A stretch of DNA of 64,000 bases, taken from Anaspis maculata (Eukaryota; Arthropoda; Insecta; Coleoptera; Scraptiidae). The notes beneath the pieces are model-generated. The model was given only the letters and a program-made list of their open reading frames with translations, did no database searches and was not told the origin of the DNA. A program made the position numbers and the translations under genes. The stretch lies in NCBI GenBank assembly GCA_949128115.1, contig OX421962.1, forward strand, positions 55,283,787-55,347,786, in the 5' to 3' direction. Below, one piece after another: positions 23,060 to 35,183 of the stretch (within the stretch, counting starts at the first letter, position 1; the number at the start of each line of letters is the position of its first letter).

Positions 23060-24180
23060 ATTCCCAACCCCGATTTCTCTTCTGAAAAAAACTCCCGAAG
23101 AAAAGAGAAAGAGCCCTCGAAAAACTGTATTCAAAATTGTGGAAAGTATTCCTCCATTTGTCATCTATCAAATATTGAAAAATGTCAAAGTTCAAAATTT
23201 TACCATTGAATCATTCAAAATCTACTGAATAGATTGGGATTAGAGCTAAATTCGACAGAAAGCTACACAACAGAGGAAAAGATCCCGTCTGCAGTTGGAG
23301 CTTTTTACTATTTTCTAGTCTGGAGCTACGAATTTTCAAGTTTCTTTCTGCGATCGTCATTACACCCAAGACAGCCACTCGCCCGGGTTTTGACCAAGAT
23401 TACCTGTGTTTTTTCCTGTGTGCTTCGGGGATCGACTTTTTTCAAGTTGATCTCTGATTTCAAGAGTTCCCCTTTTCAAAAAAAAAAATGCATTGACTCT
23501 TTTCTCGAATTATGACTCATAGCAAGTCTGCACACAGAAAAAGTTATTCGTGGAGCATACCGCAGTTCGAAGTTTGCATATACTGCGATTTTTTTGGATT
23601 CACGGAATGTGCAAGTTTCATTTTGAAAAAATCATCGCCAAAAAATCGAAGTCGTGTCGCATTTGAAAATGGGCCTATACCATGACACCCGTTGCAATCC
23701 ACCTTCGTGATTAGATGGATTTTTTTTTTAAAGTCAATCCTTCAACAGAAAAGAACGTCTGAGTTGAGTCCTGCATCAAACGCGAATATTCCTGGTAAAA
23801 ACGGTAAGCGCGGCGGTCTCGGGTGATAACGGCCGACTGGGAAATGGTGAAAACTTCAACTGCAGACCTAATTTGACTCTCTTGTTGTGTTGAGAAATAC
23901 TTTCAACTGTTCTGAATATAGTTTTTCAAGGGCTTTTAAATTATATATGCATAGCAAATCAAGTTCCGTGAGATATAGCGAGTATAATTTCTTGAAAATG
24001 ACTCTTTTGTTCAACAGGACAGCAGAAAACCATTAGGCTCACCGCAGAGTGGAAATATGTCTAGACATCAAATTTCGATTCACTCGAATCAACGGCTCGA
24101 CAGTTATGCTGTCAGATTTCTCACAGACATCATACAATTAGAAAGACATCACTGTCAAAATCGTCTTGGGACACCATAAC
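23060..24180. repeat. unclassified dispersed repeat 'R-A', partly foldback
   Basis: This matches 61080-62273 along much of its length (for example CACGGAATGTGCAAGTTTCA near 23594 against CACGGAATGTGCAAATTTCA near 61533, and the TGACTCTCTTGTTGTGTT blocks near 23876 and 61853). The left part (about 23090-23350) is roughly inverted relative to 23830-24010, giving an internal hairpin. A third partial copy in reverse orientation lies at 50945-51440. The ends are not resolved and no protein motif was recognised. Confidence 0.6.
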
Positions 24181-24489
24181 GGATGTAATATCCGTCTAAA
24201 TATTCTTTTCCGTGCGATCACAATACTTTCTTTTCCATTAGTGAAAGGTCGGGAAAGTGAAATAACTGATGCGGTCATTCACCTTTGAATTCGATCAGAA
24301 ATATACAATCCGCGAAAAAAGTTTACTTTGTTGGCTACCAAGTTTTAGATTTTTTTTTCGTTTATTTAACGTCGACCCATTTCCGCAACGAGGTCTAACA
24401 CCGACGACGGTAAAGTCTTTCCTCCACTATACCAGAAATTTTGCCGAACCCCTGTGTGTTCCAACCCAGGGTAGGGATTTTTAACGACT

Positions 24490-24690
24490 ACTAACATCGC
24501 ATGGGGTCGGCACCAACGTTCATATTTTGCGTGCTATGCGACACACGCGTCTTGCATTCAGCAAGCACTACAACTAAATCGACAAGCTTGTTTTCGAGTA
24601 GAAAATCTGACCGTCCCCGGGCGGAGATCGAACCCGCGACCTCTGGCATGGCAGTCGAACGCGCTGACCACCACACCATAAGCGCCTCTC
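24490..24690 (-). mobile_element. tRNA-related SINE-like sequence
   Basis: On the minus strand, from about 24688, the sequence starts GGCGCTTATGGTGTGGTGG and has a B box GGTTCGATCTCC with a pairable T stem (GCGGG/TCCGC). The A-box region is recognisable. Acceptor-stem pairing is not evident and about 110 bp of non-tRNA sequence follow, so a SINE or tRNA pseudogene is more likely than a working tRNA. No clear target duplication was found. Confidence 0.6.
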
Positions 24691-24782
24691 AAGTTGGATC
24701 TACTTCCGACTTTACCTGGAAACGTCATAGAAAATATAGGTACCAACCTACCATACCATAGGTATACCTGGTATACGTACAT

Positions 24783-25331
24783 CAGGGTGAATCAGTTTAA
24801 GCCAATCAAACTTTGGAATAAGATTCTCCTCATTCTCCTGATCCGGAAAAATTTAATATACGTGCCTCTCATTCGCTTTCTGAGAAAGATACAGGGTGTC
24901 AAAATTCACTTTTTTCGAAAATAGCTCAAATTTGCACTGGCTGGTTTGTCGAAATTATCAATCTACCTGCCAAATTTAAAAAAAAAATGCAATCAGTGGC
25001 GTAGGAGTTCGGAGAGAACATTAATTTGAAAGGTTGTTCAGCTGCTTGCAAATTGATGACCCCCATAACTCCTACGTTACTGATTGGATTCTTTCGAAAT
25101 TTTGCAAGTAGGTATAGACGTTTCCGACAATCCGGTCCATGCGAGGGCCCATACTGAATTTAGGCTAATTTGATTTGATGATTCGCAAGTTACAGATTGT
25201 TTAAAATCGAAAAAAGTGAACTTTGACACCCTCTATCTTTTTCAGGAAACGAGTGAAAGGCACGTATGTTATATTTTTCTAAATCAGGAGGACAAGAGGA
25301 TAAAGTTTCATCGGTAAACTGATTCACACTG
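24783..25331. mobile_element. MITE interrupted by a second MITE
   Basis: The outer ends are CAGGGTGAATCAGTTTA (from 24783) and TAAACTGATTCACACTG (to 25331). Their inner continuations also pair (CATACGTGCC-TTTCA-type landmarks, AGAAAGATA against TATCTTTTTC). The inner MITE at 24892-25233 sits at a TA inside it. It is non-coding. Confidence 0.8.
24892..25233. mobile_element. inner MITE with TA target duplication
   Basis: It starts CAGGGTGTCAAAATTCAC and ends GTGAACTTTGACACCCTC. TA flanks it at 24890-24891 and 25234-25235, and the outer MITE resumes across it. The body contains paired blocks such as GTAGGAGTT and AACTCCTAC. A related degraded copy, split by a SINE, lies at 10947-11660. Confidence 0.85.
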
Positions 25332-27061
25332 TATATTTACATTTTTTTATACAGGAAGCAAGAACTCACAGCAATACATTATATCTGTAAAAAATTTGTT
25401 CCATTATTATACTTGAATAGATAAGTACCTGTTACTTCGCATTCAACTCTAGCGATCAAAATTTGGAAGTGAAAGAGCTAAACTTTGACTTTATATCTAC
25501 GTATAAGCAGTTGATTTTATTACAAAGCATCAAAACCAAGCCGGTATTAATCCAATTAATATCTTTCTAGAGTGGAATTATTTATGTTCATTATTCGGGG
25601 CCCTCATGTTGATTAACATGTTGTGATGTGACGAATCAAGTTTCATTGGATAATAATTTACCCGCACATTGTGAAAATAAACAAAGCGTGTGTTGCTCAG
25701 TAAGCTCCGTTCAACATTTGTTCGACTCGCGATGCTCATTTGCCTCAATCAGAAACTGTCATAACTGCGACCGGAAATTGTCATTCATGTTATGATGTGT
25801 ACCCGTCGTCATACACGTCTATTATTAGTTGAAGTCAAATTTTTCATATCCCTCTTATTCAAGTATATTTTTGGTATTATTGTACCCACCTAATGTGCAT
25901 ACACATACACACACCTAATTCAATTTGTGTCATGATTTCTACTGACTCGCCATAATTATTTCTCTAGGCGACCGCGGTCGCATTATATCTGTATGAAATT
26001 ATGGCAAAAGCCAGCCACACACCGGATCTTCTACATGGCGCAGCTTTAATAGAATGATGATGATTTTAATAAATAAGACACTCAGTGAGCTTAGATGATG
26101 ATGATGGAAGAAGCAAGAAGAAAGAAGCGCAATGATTTATGAAGGCCAGGTAATATTTGACAAGTCATGGAACCCATAATGAAAACATCTCATGGACAGA
26201 TCGCTAGTCATTTCACCGCCTCCTTCGTAACTTTTGACGCTAACTCAACTCGATGATGGATTAAACCCGGCTTCATCTCATACATATTTATGCCCAGTGC
26301 ATATTGTCTTTAATTAGCATTTTGTTTATTCATCCCCTTTGCTTTAAATCTACCTCTTGCGACGTTGATGCGCCAAAGCGCTTTGCCACGTAATTAGGTA
26401 AGTTGTAGGTATAGAAATAAAAGCATTAGTTCAAGAAATTTGATGACAAATTGACAAATTTGAGATGATGGAGACGCGCGCACAAATAATAATGTTGTTC
26501 ACAAAAGAAAATAATAAATCGTTGGTTTCTTTTCAGCTTCAAAGTTCAAAGGATTAAATTAACTGGGCGCAATGACAATGGCTGATGGTCATCATCGGGA
26601 CAAAAATGAGACGTTCGGATGCATAAATTTTATTTATTCATGATGATGATGATGATGACGGCGACGAAAAAACCCGTATCTGATGATTCTGATGTAGAAC
26701 TATTTTCACCTGTTTTGATTGGACTTGAAAAAGACGCGTTGGCAATATTTCTCGACGTCATATCTGAAAGGCCGCAGTATTTTTCACCATTCATTAAAAT
26801 CTGTTCAAAGGCCTGTGGCAAAATAAAACACCTTACCGAGGAGATATTAAACGATGTAACGTTCCAGATATATAACGAGCCTCGTGATAATGTACCCATA
26901 GACATAACGCAAACGGTTCGTTATTTATTACGTTTCTCCATTCATGATGTCTGATTATTGCACAGGAACCGTAACATGAACGGCGAATTTCACAAATCAA
27001 CAATGTGACTTTAAATTAGGCTAGCACTTACCTAGGTGAATTTATCATTGACCAAATTATA
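25332..27061. other. no gene recognised; one unrecognised open frame
   Basis: About 1.7 kb without known elements. It contains GATGAT microsatellites near 26094-26106 and 26640-26657 and the unrecognised 111-codon frame at 26619-26954. Confidence 0.4.
26619..26954 (+). CDS. unrecognised 111-codon open frame, possible exon or relic
   Basis: I do not recognise this protein. After a methionine run encoded by a GATGAT microsatellite, residues about 17-111 have a protein-like mix with acidic and basic clusters, including VSDDSDVELFSPVLIGLEK and a cysteine pair in FIKICSKACGKIKHL. It ends VRYLLRFSIHDV-stop. There is no signal peptide or clear membrane segment. It could be an exon of a host gene, a degraded mobile-element gene, or chance. 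The start codon is doubtful because it lies in or before a microsatellite. No neighbouring exon was identified. Confidence 0.2.
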   Translation: MHKFYLFMMMMMMTATKKPVSDDSDVELFSPVLIGLEKDALAIFLDVISERPQYFSPFIKICSKACGKIKHLTEEILNDVTFQIYNEPRDNVPIDITQTVRYLLRFSIHDV

Positions 27062-27413
27062 CAGGGTGATTCACTTTTTTTGTCAATATTTTAGAAGATG
27101 ATGAAGCATCAAAAAATTAGTACTTTCGCTAAAAAAAAACAAAACATGAACAATTTTGAAAAATAAATATAAAATAAAAAATAACTAATGTAGATATGCT
27201 TCAACTTACTTTGTGCACAAAATTTTGTCAAAATTCAGTAATTAAATTTGGAGCTATAACAAACAAACCATTTTCAAAACTCAACTTTGGAAGCTTCTAT
27301 CTTTGTTATAATGCGTTTCCGATATAAATTTTTTCGAGAAAGTCCACTTATTTTTTGATGCTCTCTCTATACCATCACCTAAAATATTGACAAAAAAGTA
27401 TAGTAACGCCCTG
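27062..27413. mobile_element. complete MITE, 352 bp, TA target duplication
   Basis: It begins CAGGGTGATTCAC and ends GTATAGTAACGCCCTG, flanked by TA at 27060-27061 and 27414-27415. The arms pair through TTTTTTGTCAATATTTTAG and CTAAAATATTGACAAAAAA. A truncated copy is at 744-960. Confidence 0.8.
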
Positions 27414-27639
27414 TATTAAAACGGGTCTTGAAACTCCCAAGTTACAGTTTTTCCTCGTGTTATCCCAAACAAAATACCTACTCTCTTTTTAGATACATAT
27501 CTATGTTTTCCTGTTAAATTCACTCCAGCTCAGCTTTCCACTCTTGATATAGCCAATGTAGGTGTATGTAGGGCCCAAATTGTTTTTTTTCTGAATAACC
27601 CCATGTTTCTCAGCGAAAATGATGGTTTATCAACTTAAA

Positions 27640-28155
27640 ACACCCAGAAAACTCATTCCAGCTGACGAATCATGGGTTTTCTTGAATTTTAATTTTTAGG
27701 GCCAGGAAAGTGGCGATTTCGAGATGTTTTGCAATGTTTGAATCCCAAATATCTCGGAAAATAAGCCCCTTATCAAAATTTTGCAAGAGTAACTTTTTTC
27801 TTCAAATTGAACGTAGAATTCAAAAATTGACACAATTTTGAAAAAAATTTAAGGAGGTCAAAAATAGGGGAAAAAGGGGAAGAGCACCCCCTATTATCTT
27901 CGCCCCTAAAAATGTTTGATGAAATGCGTTATTATTGTTCAATAGAAACCAGTTTCAGTAAACTCGAGTTCAAATTTGAATGAAATTGGTTCAACGGTTC
28001 AAGAGTTATGAAAAAAAAACGGTTTTTAAAAAACAACTTCGAAGGCCTGTATCTCCGTTATTATACGTTTGGCAGGATATGTTTATCGACAAAAGTCCCC
28101 TTATTTTTCAATTTTCTATCTCCCTGTGAGTTTTGTAACACTAATTCCAGTGGGT
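27640..28155 (-). mobile_element. B-family MITE copy
   Basis: It is the reverse complement of the 10313-10811 element over nearly its full length: AAAATAGGGGAAAAAGGGG, TTATCTTCGCCCCTAAAAA, GGCCTGTATCTCCGTTATT and GAGTTTTGTAACACTAATTC near the end. The outer tips are degraded. It is non-coding. Confidence 0.75.
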
Positions 28156-28309
28156 AAATTACTAAAGTGGGAAAATTACGTCTTCAGATAATTATACTTT
28201 CCTATATTCAGGATTGAAAGACACTAACAGACATCAATACGGCGTAGGATCACTATTGGCACCACATCTGCAGCACAACTTGATGGAATGGATATCGGAA
28301 TATGGAATA

Positions 28310-28936
28310 TCGGATGTTGGACGGCCCAGCAGAAAATAATTCTTTTTGGGCTCCCTTGGGCGTTTTAGAGTCATGTTGCTTCGCGACTACCAAGAAAAGA
28401 GTTCAAGGTCTCCATTCCTGCAAAAATTACAAGTAATATCCAGTGGGGACATAGAAAGAAATGCTCTTCGAAAAGAGGTACTGAAGAGGTCAACACTTCT
28501 TTGAAAAATACCATTACAAGAAAAATTTCTTTATAATTAGGTTTAGGGAATGCGATTTAGTTGGGAACGCAACATAACATATGCATTAATCGTCTCCTTG
28601 CATAGAAGAAAAAATAAAAACAGTTTTTTTGACCTCTGCCAAAGAATTTTTTTTTCAAGTGTGAAGAATGAATCGGACACGATGACACGATGAAAACATT
28701 TTCAATAGACCCGTAAGCTTCACTTATGACATACATGACGATACTCAATGATCGTCATGTGAAAGTTCTAGCATCTTGAAAATTTGGAGGAGAGAGATTG
28801 GCTCCCTAAGAGACAAAATATCGAGTGCTGCGGGTCAAATCGCTTGCCTCGGTATAAAGTATGCCCATGCAAAATCTCGTTACTGCACTCCAAAATGCGG
28901 TATCGATGTGTTTTTAGGTGTGTACCGCTTCCACTA
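28310..28936 (+). mobile_element. half copy of the 36087-38254 foldback
   Basis: This follows the first part of the right arm of the large foldback (37195-37818) in the same orientation: GGACGGCCCAGCAGAAA, GAGGTACTGAAGAGGTCA, AGCTTCACTTATGACATACA and ATCGATGTGTTTTTAGGTGT. It stops at CCACTA near 28936. The outer part of the arm and the opposite arm are absent. Confidence 0.8.
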
Positions 28937-29086
28937 ATAGAATTAGAAAATAGGTTCGAACCTAAAAATCCGGTCTTTACTTATCATTGAAACGATTTTC
29001 ATGGAATTTGAAGCTCACTCTTCGCCATCGTCTCGTATAAACATTCCTATTCTTGAGCTAGATTCCGTGGTTCTGCCGCCGTCTTA

Positions 29087-29235
29087 GGGCTGAATTTCAA
29101 GTCCGACTTGCAACCCGTGCAGCGGCGCAAGTAGAGTCACATGATCCATTTTAGCCAATGGCCAGAGCATATCGATGGCTTGCGCCGGTGACGCAGCTTA
29201 TCGCGGCTTGCAAATCGGACTTGAAATTTAGCCCT
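29087..29235. mobile_element. short MITE, about 150 bp
   Basis: The ends GGGCTGAATTTCAAGTCCGA and TCGGACTTGAAATTTAGCCC form a terminal inverted repeat of about 27 bp. TA lies directly outside the left end and one base beyond the right end. It is non-coding. Confidence 0.75.
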
Positions 29236-29437
29236 TATTTAGTTGACCTATTTCCATAATCGCTCATCAGACGTCACTTGACAATTTTTTAAAGACCAAT
29301 TTTCTGGGAGAAGCTTCTCATTGAACCCACCGCAAGGTGATGAGATGAACTTTGTACCTTTTCCTATCGGTATTCTTTTATTCCGATAGGTAGATAAGTA
29401 CAAGAAATAGCAAGAAGATAGCGTGGTATAAGGTGAA

Positions 29438-29543
29438 GGCTGTCTGATTTCTACATGATTCTAGTGGGCTGCGATTCAGGCCGCGATCGGCCGATGGCGA
29501 CCAGAAACACAGCTCACTAGAATCATGTAGAAATCAGACAGCC
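29438..29543. mobile_element. 106-bp hairpin MITE
   Basis: GGCTGTCTGATTTCTACATG at the left pairs perfectly with CATGTAGAAATCAGACAGCC at the right, giving about 30-bp inverted repeats around a GATCGGCCGATGGCG-containing centre. A second copy is at 38351-38457 with the same centre. Confidence 0.85.
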
Positions 29544-29547
29544 TATA

Positions 29548-31572
29548 TAAGGTCTAGAAGAGAACTATGATGTTTGATGCCAGCCGGAACAATCTGAATC
29601 TGGACAATCTGGTTTGATGAATGAAACTTCAAAAAACCACAAGGCCACAACCACAAACCAAATCACAATGTCGAGCTTTAATGATCTAGCAGGTTATAAT
29701 CACATAGCACATAAAAGGTATAGCGTTTCTATGATTATTGAATAAAACAGAGTTTGATGACTTATGGGATAGGAGCCTCATTCACACACACCATGCACCT
29801 TCCAGTAGCCAATTAGCCATCGCAGTGTATCCTCCAATTAACGAATTCCAGAAGGCTCAAGAAATACCACCTTCATAATGCGTATAAATAGTAATAATAG
29901 TATAAAGTATATCTCTTATATGAATAGAGTCTGTTTTCTCGTCTATCATCACTTATGGTGCATACGCTCCTTGTTGTGACAGTTTAATAATGAAGCTGGC
30001 TTCAACTGAATGTGCAAGTCAACGTTTAGCTACTGGAGTATAAGTAGTAGAAGGAGCACGAACAAAAGCTCGGAGTTTCACGTATTCCACGGTCATGAAA
30101 TAATAATTCCGTGTGTACATAAAACATAATAGGGTTACATTATAATGCTGAGCGCGCTAGGTATGGCAGTGAATAAATTTTCTGGATGGGTTTATTTCTT
30201 AATTTCAATTCACTGCTGGAAATCTGTGACGCTAATTAGCGGGGTAAGAAAACCTCACAAGCATTATTATTACTGATGAACTTTTATTACCTGTCTGCTT
30301 CTTTTATTGAGGCTTGAAAACTAGAGTGGTCAAAACTGACTGAGTATCTTTGTTTTTGTGTGAAGATCAAAAGGAAATGTGTGCAGAATTTGATATTTTG
30401 GTGATGTGCTTTCAATACCACAGCCAACCAGTTTGCTTTGGTACACCTATCTTCAAAAGGAACACGATACTACTCACAGCTGTTCAGTTTTGCGTAATAT
30501 ATTTCCAACAATCGGCACCAGTGCGCGACCCCGGCATGGACAATGTCATACCTACTCACAATAATTATTTACCGAAATACAAAATGTTCAGCTGAAAAAA
30601 TAAATGCAGCGCAGCAGCTGAACCAAAAGAGTTGAAGCGTCGGGTCCAGCCAGCAGCATCCTTTGAGTTAATAAATAATAACTGGTTCTGATATGGACAT
30701 TTACTCATTACAAGTACTACTTGAGAGGATGCTCTAGTTCCACAAATCTGGTTTTGTGAGTACGTCCTTGTGGGAATTCCGAGGGTTAGGGTCGCGCATC
30801 AAGACAGGAATTCCGGAGACTGCTTTTGTGTGTGTGTATGTTTGTGTGTACCATCTCTTTTTTGGCATTACTTCTTTGCGTTAACGTCCTGTGGAGTGTT
30901 ATCGTTGGCTCCGGACCGGACCTCGATCCGCGCGGCTCCACAATTCACTAATTGATTTTTCGAACTCCCAGCGGTGTTTGGACAGTCATATAATATGCAC
31001 CGTCTCACGGCTCAGATACACGATCCGATATACTCGAATAATCGATTCGTGTTAAATTTCTGCCAGTCATTGGACAGCTACATGCCGAGGAGAACGCTGG
31101 CTACAATATTATATGTCAGTCCTCTGGTCGGGTTCTTAGGCATGATGACTTAATCCACCATAACCCGCGTGTTTAAGAATTAATGACGTGCCTAAGATTG
31201 ATGGGATCTATCTGTGGAATCACATGTAAGAGGGCACGAGACGTGATCGCGCAGGTTGATGTGGTCAGGGATTGATCTACATGGGTGCAATTTGCTTTGT
31301 TCTTATCTCATGGGCGCTTGGAGCTTTCGTGTGGTAAATATACGCGAGCTGTTGTGTAAGACATCTTCATATTGGATTTCGATCTTGATCTCACTGACAG
31401 TTCGTCGAAATAACAGTCTCATAGCCCGTAGAAAGCTGCGGGTAACTCGAGGAATGGGGGCGAATTGTAAAATACCGACTACCAAATGCAGTGCTTGAAG
31501 AACAGTAAAATAAAAAAGGCTTTTTATTCAGAAACCACGCTGAAAATGATTACCTACAATTATAACAATTAA
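29548..31572. other. no gene recognised
   Basis: About 2 kb with no recognised gene or repeat. A short GTGTGT tract is near 30828-30858. Confidence 0.4.
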
Positions 31573-32791
31573 AGGGGGACTGTGGGTGAAATTTTGTGTC
31601 AATTTTAAAATGTATATAGCTGCGGGATGGCTTTAGTTGATTTTTAGTCAAAATCGCATCGAAAAATTCTAAGCCGTTACGAAGTTATCGTAAATTTTGT
31701 GGGCTGATTATGACGTCATACTGCGCACCGGAAAGGACAGGTCGGCAGGGCAAGGCACCACGCCAACAATTACTAGACCTTTATAAAATGAAACAAGTTT
31801 ACCAAACGGTAGACGCAGGTCATTTGACTTTAATTTCAAAGTACGGTGAACGAAATTTCAGTAGCTATTTTTAAAAACATAATTAAAGTGCGACTCTATC
31901 TGTCAATGAAATAAAGCGGCAACATGGCGAAATCGCGAAATGAAATTCGGCAGCTTGACAGAAGCTTGACAGTATAGGGAAGTCACAGTCTATCGTATAA
32001 CCCTGAAAACCTCCGTCAGTGAAATCTGTTGGTGCATGAAAATATGAGATCAGGTATACCAGGCCAACATGATAATGCTATAGGGTCAGAAACATGATGT
32101 CAGGAACGACCAGGACCATTTTCAATAAAAACGCACTGGTGTGGCTGACTTAAAAGAATATGAACGGATTTTGATACACACTTCTTTCAAATTCCGACCC
32201 TAATCGGTAGTCGGTTGTACCACCGATTAGAAAAAAGTCCCATCAACGGCAGCAGCCCTAAAATACATTTATTTATTCACTACATTATTATGTGGAAGCG
32301 AAAAGTATACCTGATCTCTTATTTTCATGCACCAACAGATTTCACTGACGGAAGTTTTCAGGGTTATACGATAGACTGTGACTTCCCTATATTGTCAAGC
32401 TTCTGTCAAGCTGCCGAATTTCATTTCGCAATTTCGCCATGTTGCCGCTTTATTTCATTGACAGATAGAGTCGCACTTTAATTATGTTTTAAAAAATATC
32501 TACTGAAATTTGGTTCACCGTACTTTGAAATTAAAGTCAAATGATCTGCGTCTACCGTTTGGTGAACTTGTTTCATTTTATAAAGGTCTAGTAATTGTTG
32601 GCGTGGTGCCTTGCCCTGCCGACCTGTCCTTTCCGGTGCGCAGTATGACGTCATAATCAGCCCACAAAATCTACGATAACTTCGTAATGGCTTTGAATTT
32701 TTCGATGCGATTTTGACTAAAAATCAACTAAAGCCATCCCGCAGCTATATAAATTTTAAAATTGACACAAAATTTTACCCACAGTTCCCCT
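31573..32791. mobile_element. foldback element with TTAA at both ends
   Basis: The ends are TTAA-AGGGGGACTGTGGGT and ACCCACAGTTCCCCT-TTAA (TTAA at 31569-31572 and 32792-32795). The arms are about 485 bp each (31573-about 32059 and about 32304-32791) and pair through ATAGCTGCGGGATGGCTTTA, GGACAGGTCGGCAGGGCAAG and GGTGCATGAAAAT. The loop of about 245 bp is unique. TTAA flanks are typical of piggyBac-type target duplications, but the tips do not look like the usual CCC(T/A) start, so the superfamily is open. No transposase is present. Confidence 0.8.
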
Positions 32792-32795
32792 TTAA

Positions 32796-33252
32796 GTACG
32801 CATTACAAACGAAAATAGTTACTATATTCAGGTTCCTATCATATGAATTATAGGTATACCATAATACATAAAGCCTTTTTCAAATATTCACTTTCGGTCT
32901 CATCATTCATACCAAATACAAGTTCATCCGACTATAAAAGGATGCGTTCAGGTTTTTAAACACAAGAGCATTTTTCTAGTGATCAGGTGATGAACCCACT
33001 CTAAATGGTGGAGGTGCTGGCTGTCGAGACTATGATATCCAATGGAGGATAACACAAACTTACGATTTTTCACTATGTAGTAGGCTGATAGAAACAAAAA
33101 TTGTACCTACTTTTCTACAGGGCTTACACGTTGAGGTTCTAAAAAAATTTTAAATTATAATACGTACCATATTTTGAGATATTTAGTACTATTGACCATA
33201 AAACCGACCGCACACAAAATAATTAATATTCAATTTAAATTTATATAGTATA
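32796..33252. other. no gene recognised
   Basis: About 450 bp of AT-rich spacer between two foldback elements. Nothing recognisable was seen. Confidence 0.4.
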
Positions 33253-35183
33253 GAGTTGTGCTAGCGGTTCGCGACAAAATTCAGGATTATACTGCAAATT
33301 GTGATAAAAGCAACAGATTTGGCACAATTATTCCTTGAACCAAAACGAACAATTTGACCCGCTGCACTAATCGATTAACCGCCGGGGGGCCGAGATTTCA
33401 AGGGGGCCAACTTAAAAACAACCACTTTTTTTTAAGCATCAAATGCCGCTACAGAACTACGTCAGGGGACGTTTCCTAATCAAACAAATGTCTTGATCAT
33501 GATTTTGTCACTGCAAGACGCTACTGTCGCTGGGAGCCCCAGAATCACCCCCATGTAGAATTTGGGATCTTTCTTGAACTGGATGGCAATGGTATTCGAA
33601 GTGGACGTGTGATATGTCTTTCCAATGTTTTCAGGGTCTGCGAATGTGATTCTGCAGTCGAAATTTGTTTTTAATCACATTTGAGGGGAGGGGTAGGAAA
33701 CGAAATATCAAGAATTTATTTTAATGCACTCCGAATTGCCACTGAATCGGCTCTGGTAATATTATAGCATGAATTTGATATGTAGATTATGATTCCGCTA
33801 CTGTCGGAGCGGCGCGACAACCGGAAGTCAAGTGATAGCTAACATATCTGAATTCAAATACTATCTCGTTTCTTTGGCATTGATCGACAGAAGCGGTGTG
33901 AGGTATATCATTTCTGAGGTTTCTGAGGTTTCGGAACTCATTTTTGAAAGTAAAAATGTGATCAGACCATGATAGGAGAAGCTGGTCAAAACATGGACTT
34001 TTTTATCAAGGCACCCAACACCATCATAACATCATGCTTGGGGATTTTTCTTTATAAATCAACTATGCAGATCACGATGCCGCTATAGCGAAAGCGATGC
34101 AACAACCTTGAGTCGAGTTAAATTTGGCATATTCCAGAAAAACTTGATATTTTATATCTATTAATGATGGTAATCAAATTGAACGTGCAAAGTATCTTTT
34201 CGTACAGTCTCTGAGTCCATGAATTCACGTTTTTACATGTTATCTGTTTTTAAATGAATTTGAATAAAAATAGGGTTGGACAAAATTGGAGAATAGCCTC
34301 AAAACACGTGTTTTCAAGTCAATTTTAACTCGACTCACGATTGTCGCATCGCTTTCGGAATAGCGGCATCGTGATCTGCATAGTTGATTTATAAAGAAAA
34401 GTCCCCAAGCATGATGTTATGATGGTGTTGAGTGCCTTGATAAAAAAGTCCATGTTTTGACCAGCTTCTTCAACCATGGTCTGATCACATTTTTACTTTC
34501 AAAAATGAGTTCCGAGACCCCAAAAACTTCAGAAATGTTACCTCACACCGCTTCTGTCGATCAATGCCAAAGAAACGAGTTAGTATTTGAATTCAGATAT
34601 GTTGGCTATTACTTGACTTCCGGATGTCGCGCCGCTCCGACAGTAGCGGAATCATAATCTACATATCAAATTCATGCTATAATATTACCAGAGCTGATTC
34701 AGTGGCAATTCGGAGTGCATAAAAAAAATTCTTTATATTTCGTTTCCTCCCCCTCCCTCAAATGTAATTAAAAACAAATTTCGTCTGCAGAATCCCATTC
34801 GCAGACCCTGAAAACAGTGGAAATGACATATCACACGTCCACTTCGGATACCATTGCCATCCAGTTCAAGGAAGATCCCAAATTCTACATGGGGGTGATA
34901 CTGGGGCTCCCAGCGACAGTAGCGTCTTGCAGTGACAAAATCATGATCTAGACATTTGTTTGATTGGGAAACGTCCCCTGGCGTAGTTCTGTAGCGGCAT
35001 TCGATGCTTGAAAAAAAAGTGGTCGTCTTTTAGTTGGCCCCTTTGAAATCTCGGCCCCCCGGCGGTTAATCGATTAGTGCAGCGGGTCAAATTGTTCATT
35101 TTGGTTCAAGGAATAATTGTGCCAAATCTGTTGCTTTTATCACAATTTGCAGTATTATTTCATGAACCGCTAGCACGAGTTGA
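33253..35183. mobile_element. foldback element, about 1.9 kb
   Basis: The left tip GAGTTGTGCTAGCGGTTC pairs with GAACCGCTAGCACGAGTTGAG at the right. The arms are about 870 bp each (33253-about 34125 and about 34320-35183), with matching blocks TGCACTAATCGATTAACCGC, CACCCCCATGTAGAATTTGG and CAGATCACGATGCCGCTAT. The loop is about 200 bp. The arms differ at scattered single bases only. There is no transposase; open frames within the arms are by-products. Confidence 0.85.

Noticed and set aside
31573..32791. definite piggyBac element
   Set aside because: TTAA flanks fit, but the tips are atypical and no transposase is present, so the superfamily was left open.
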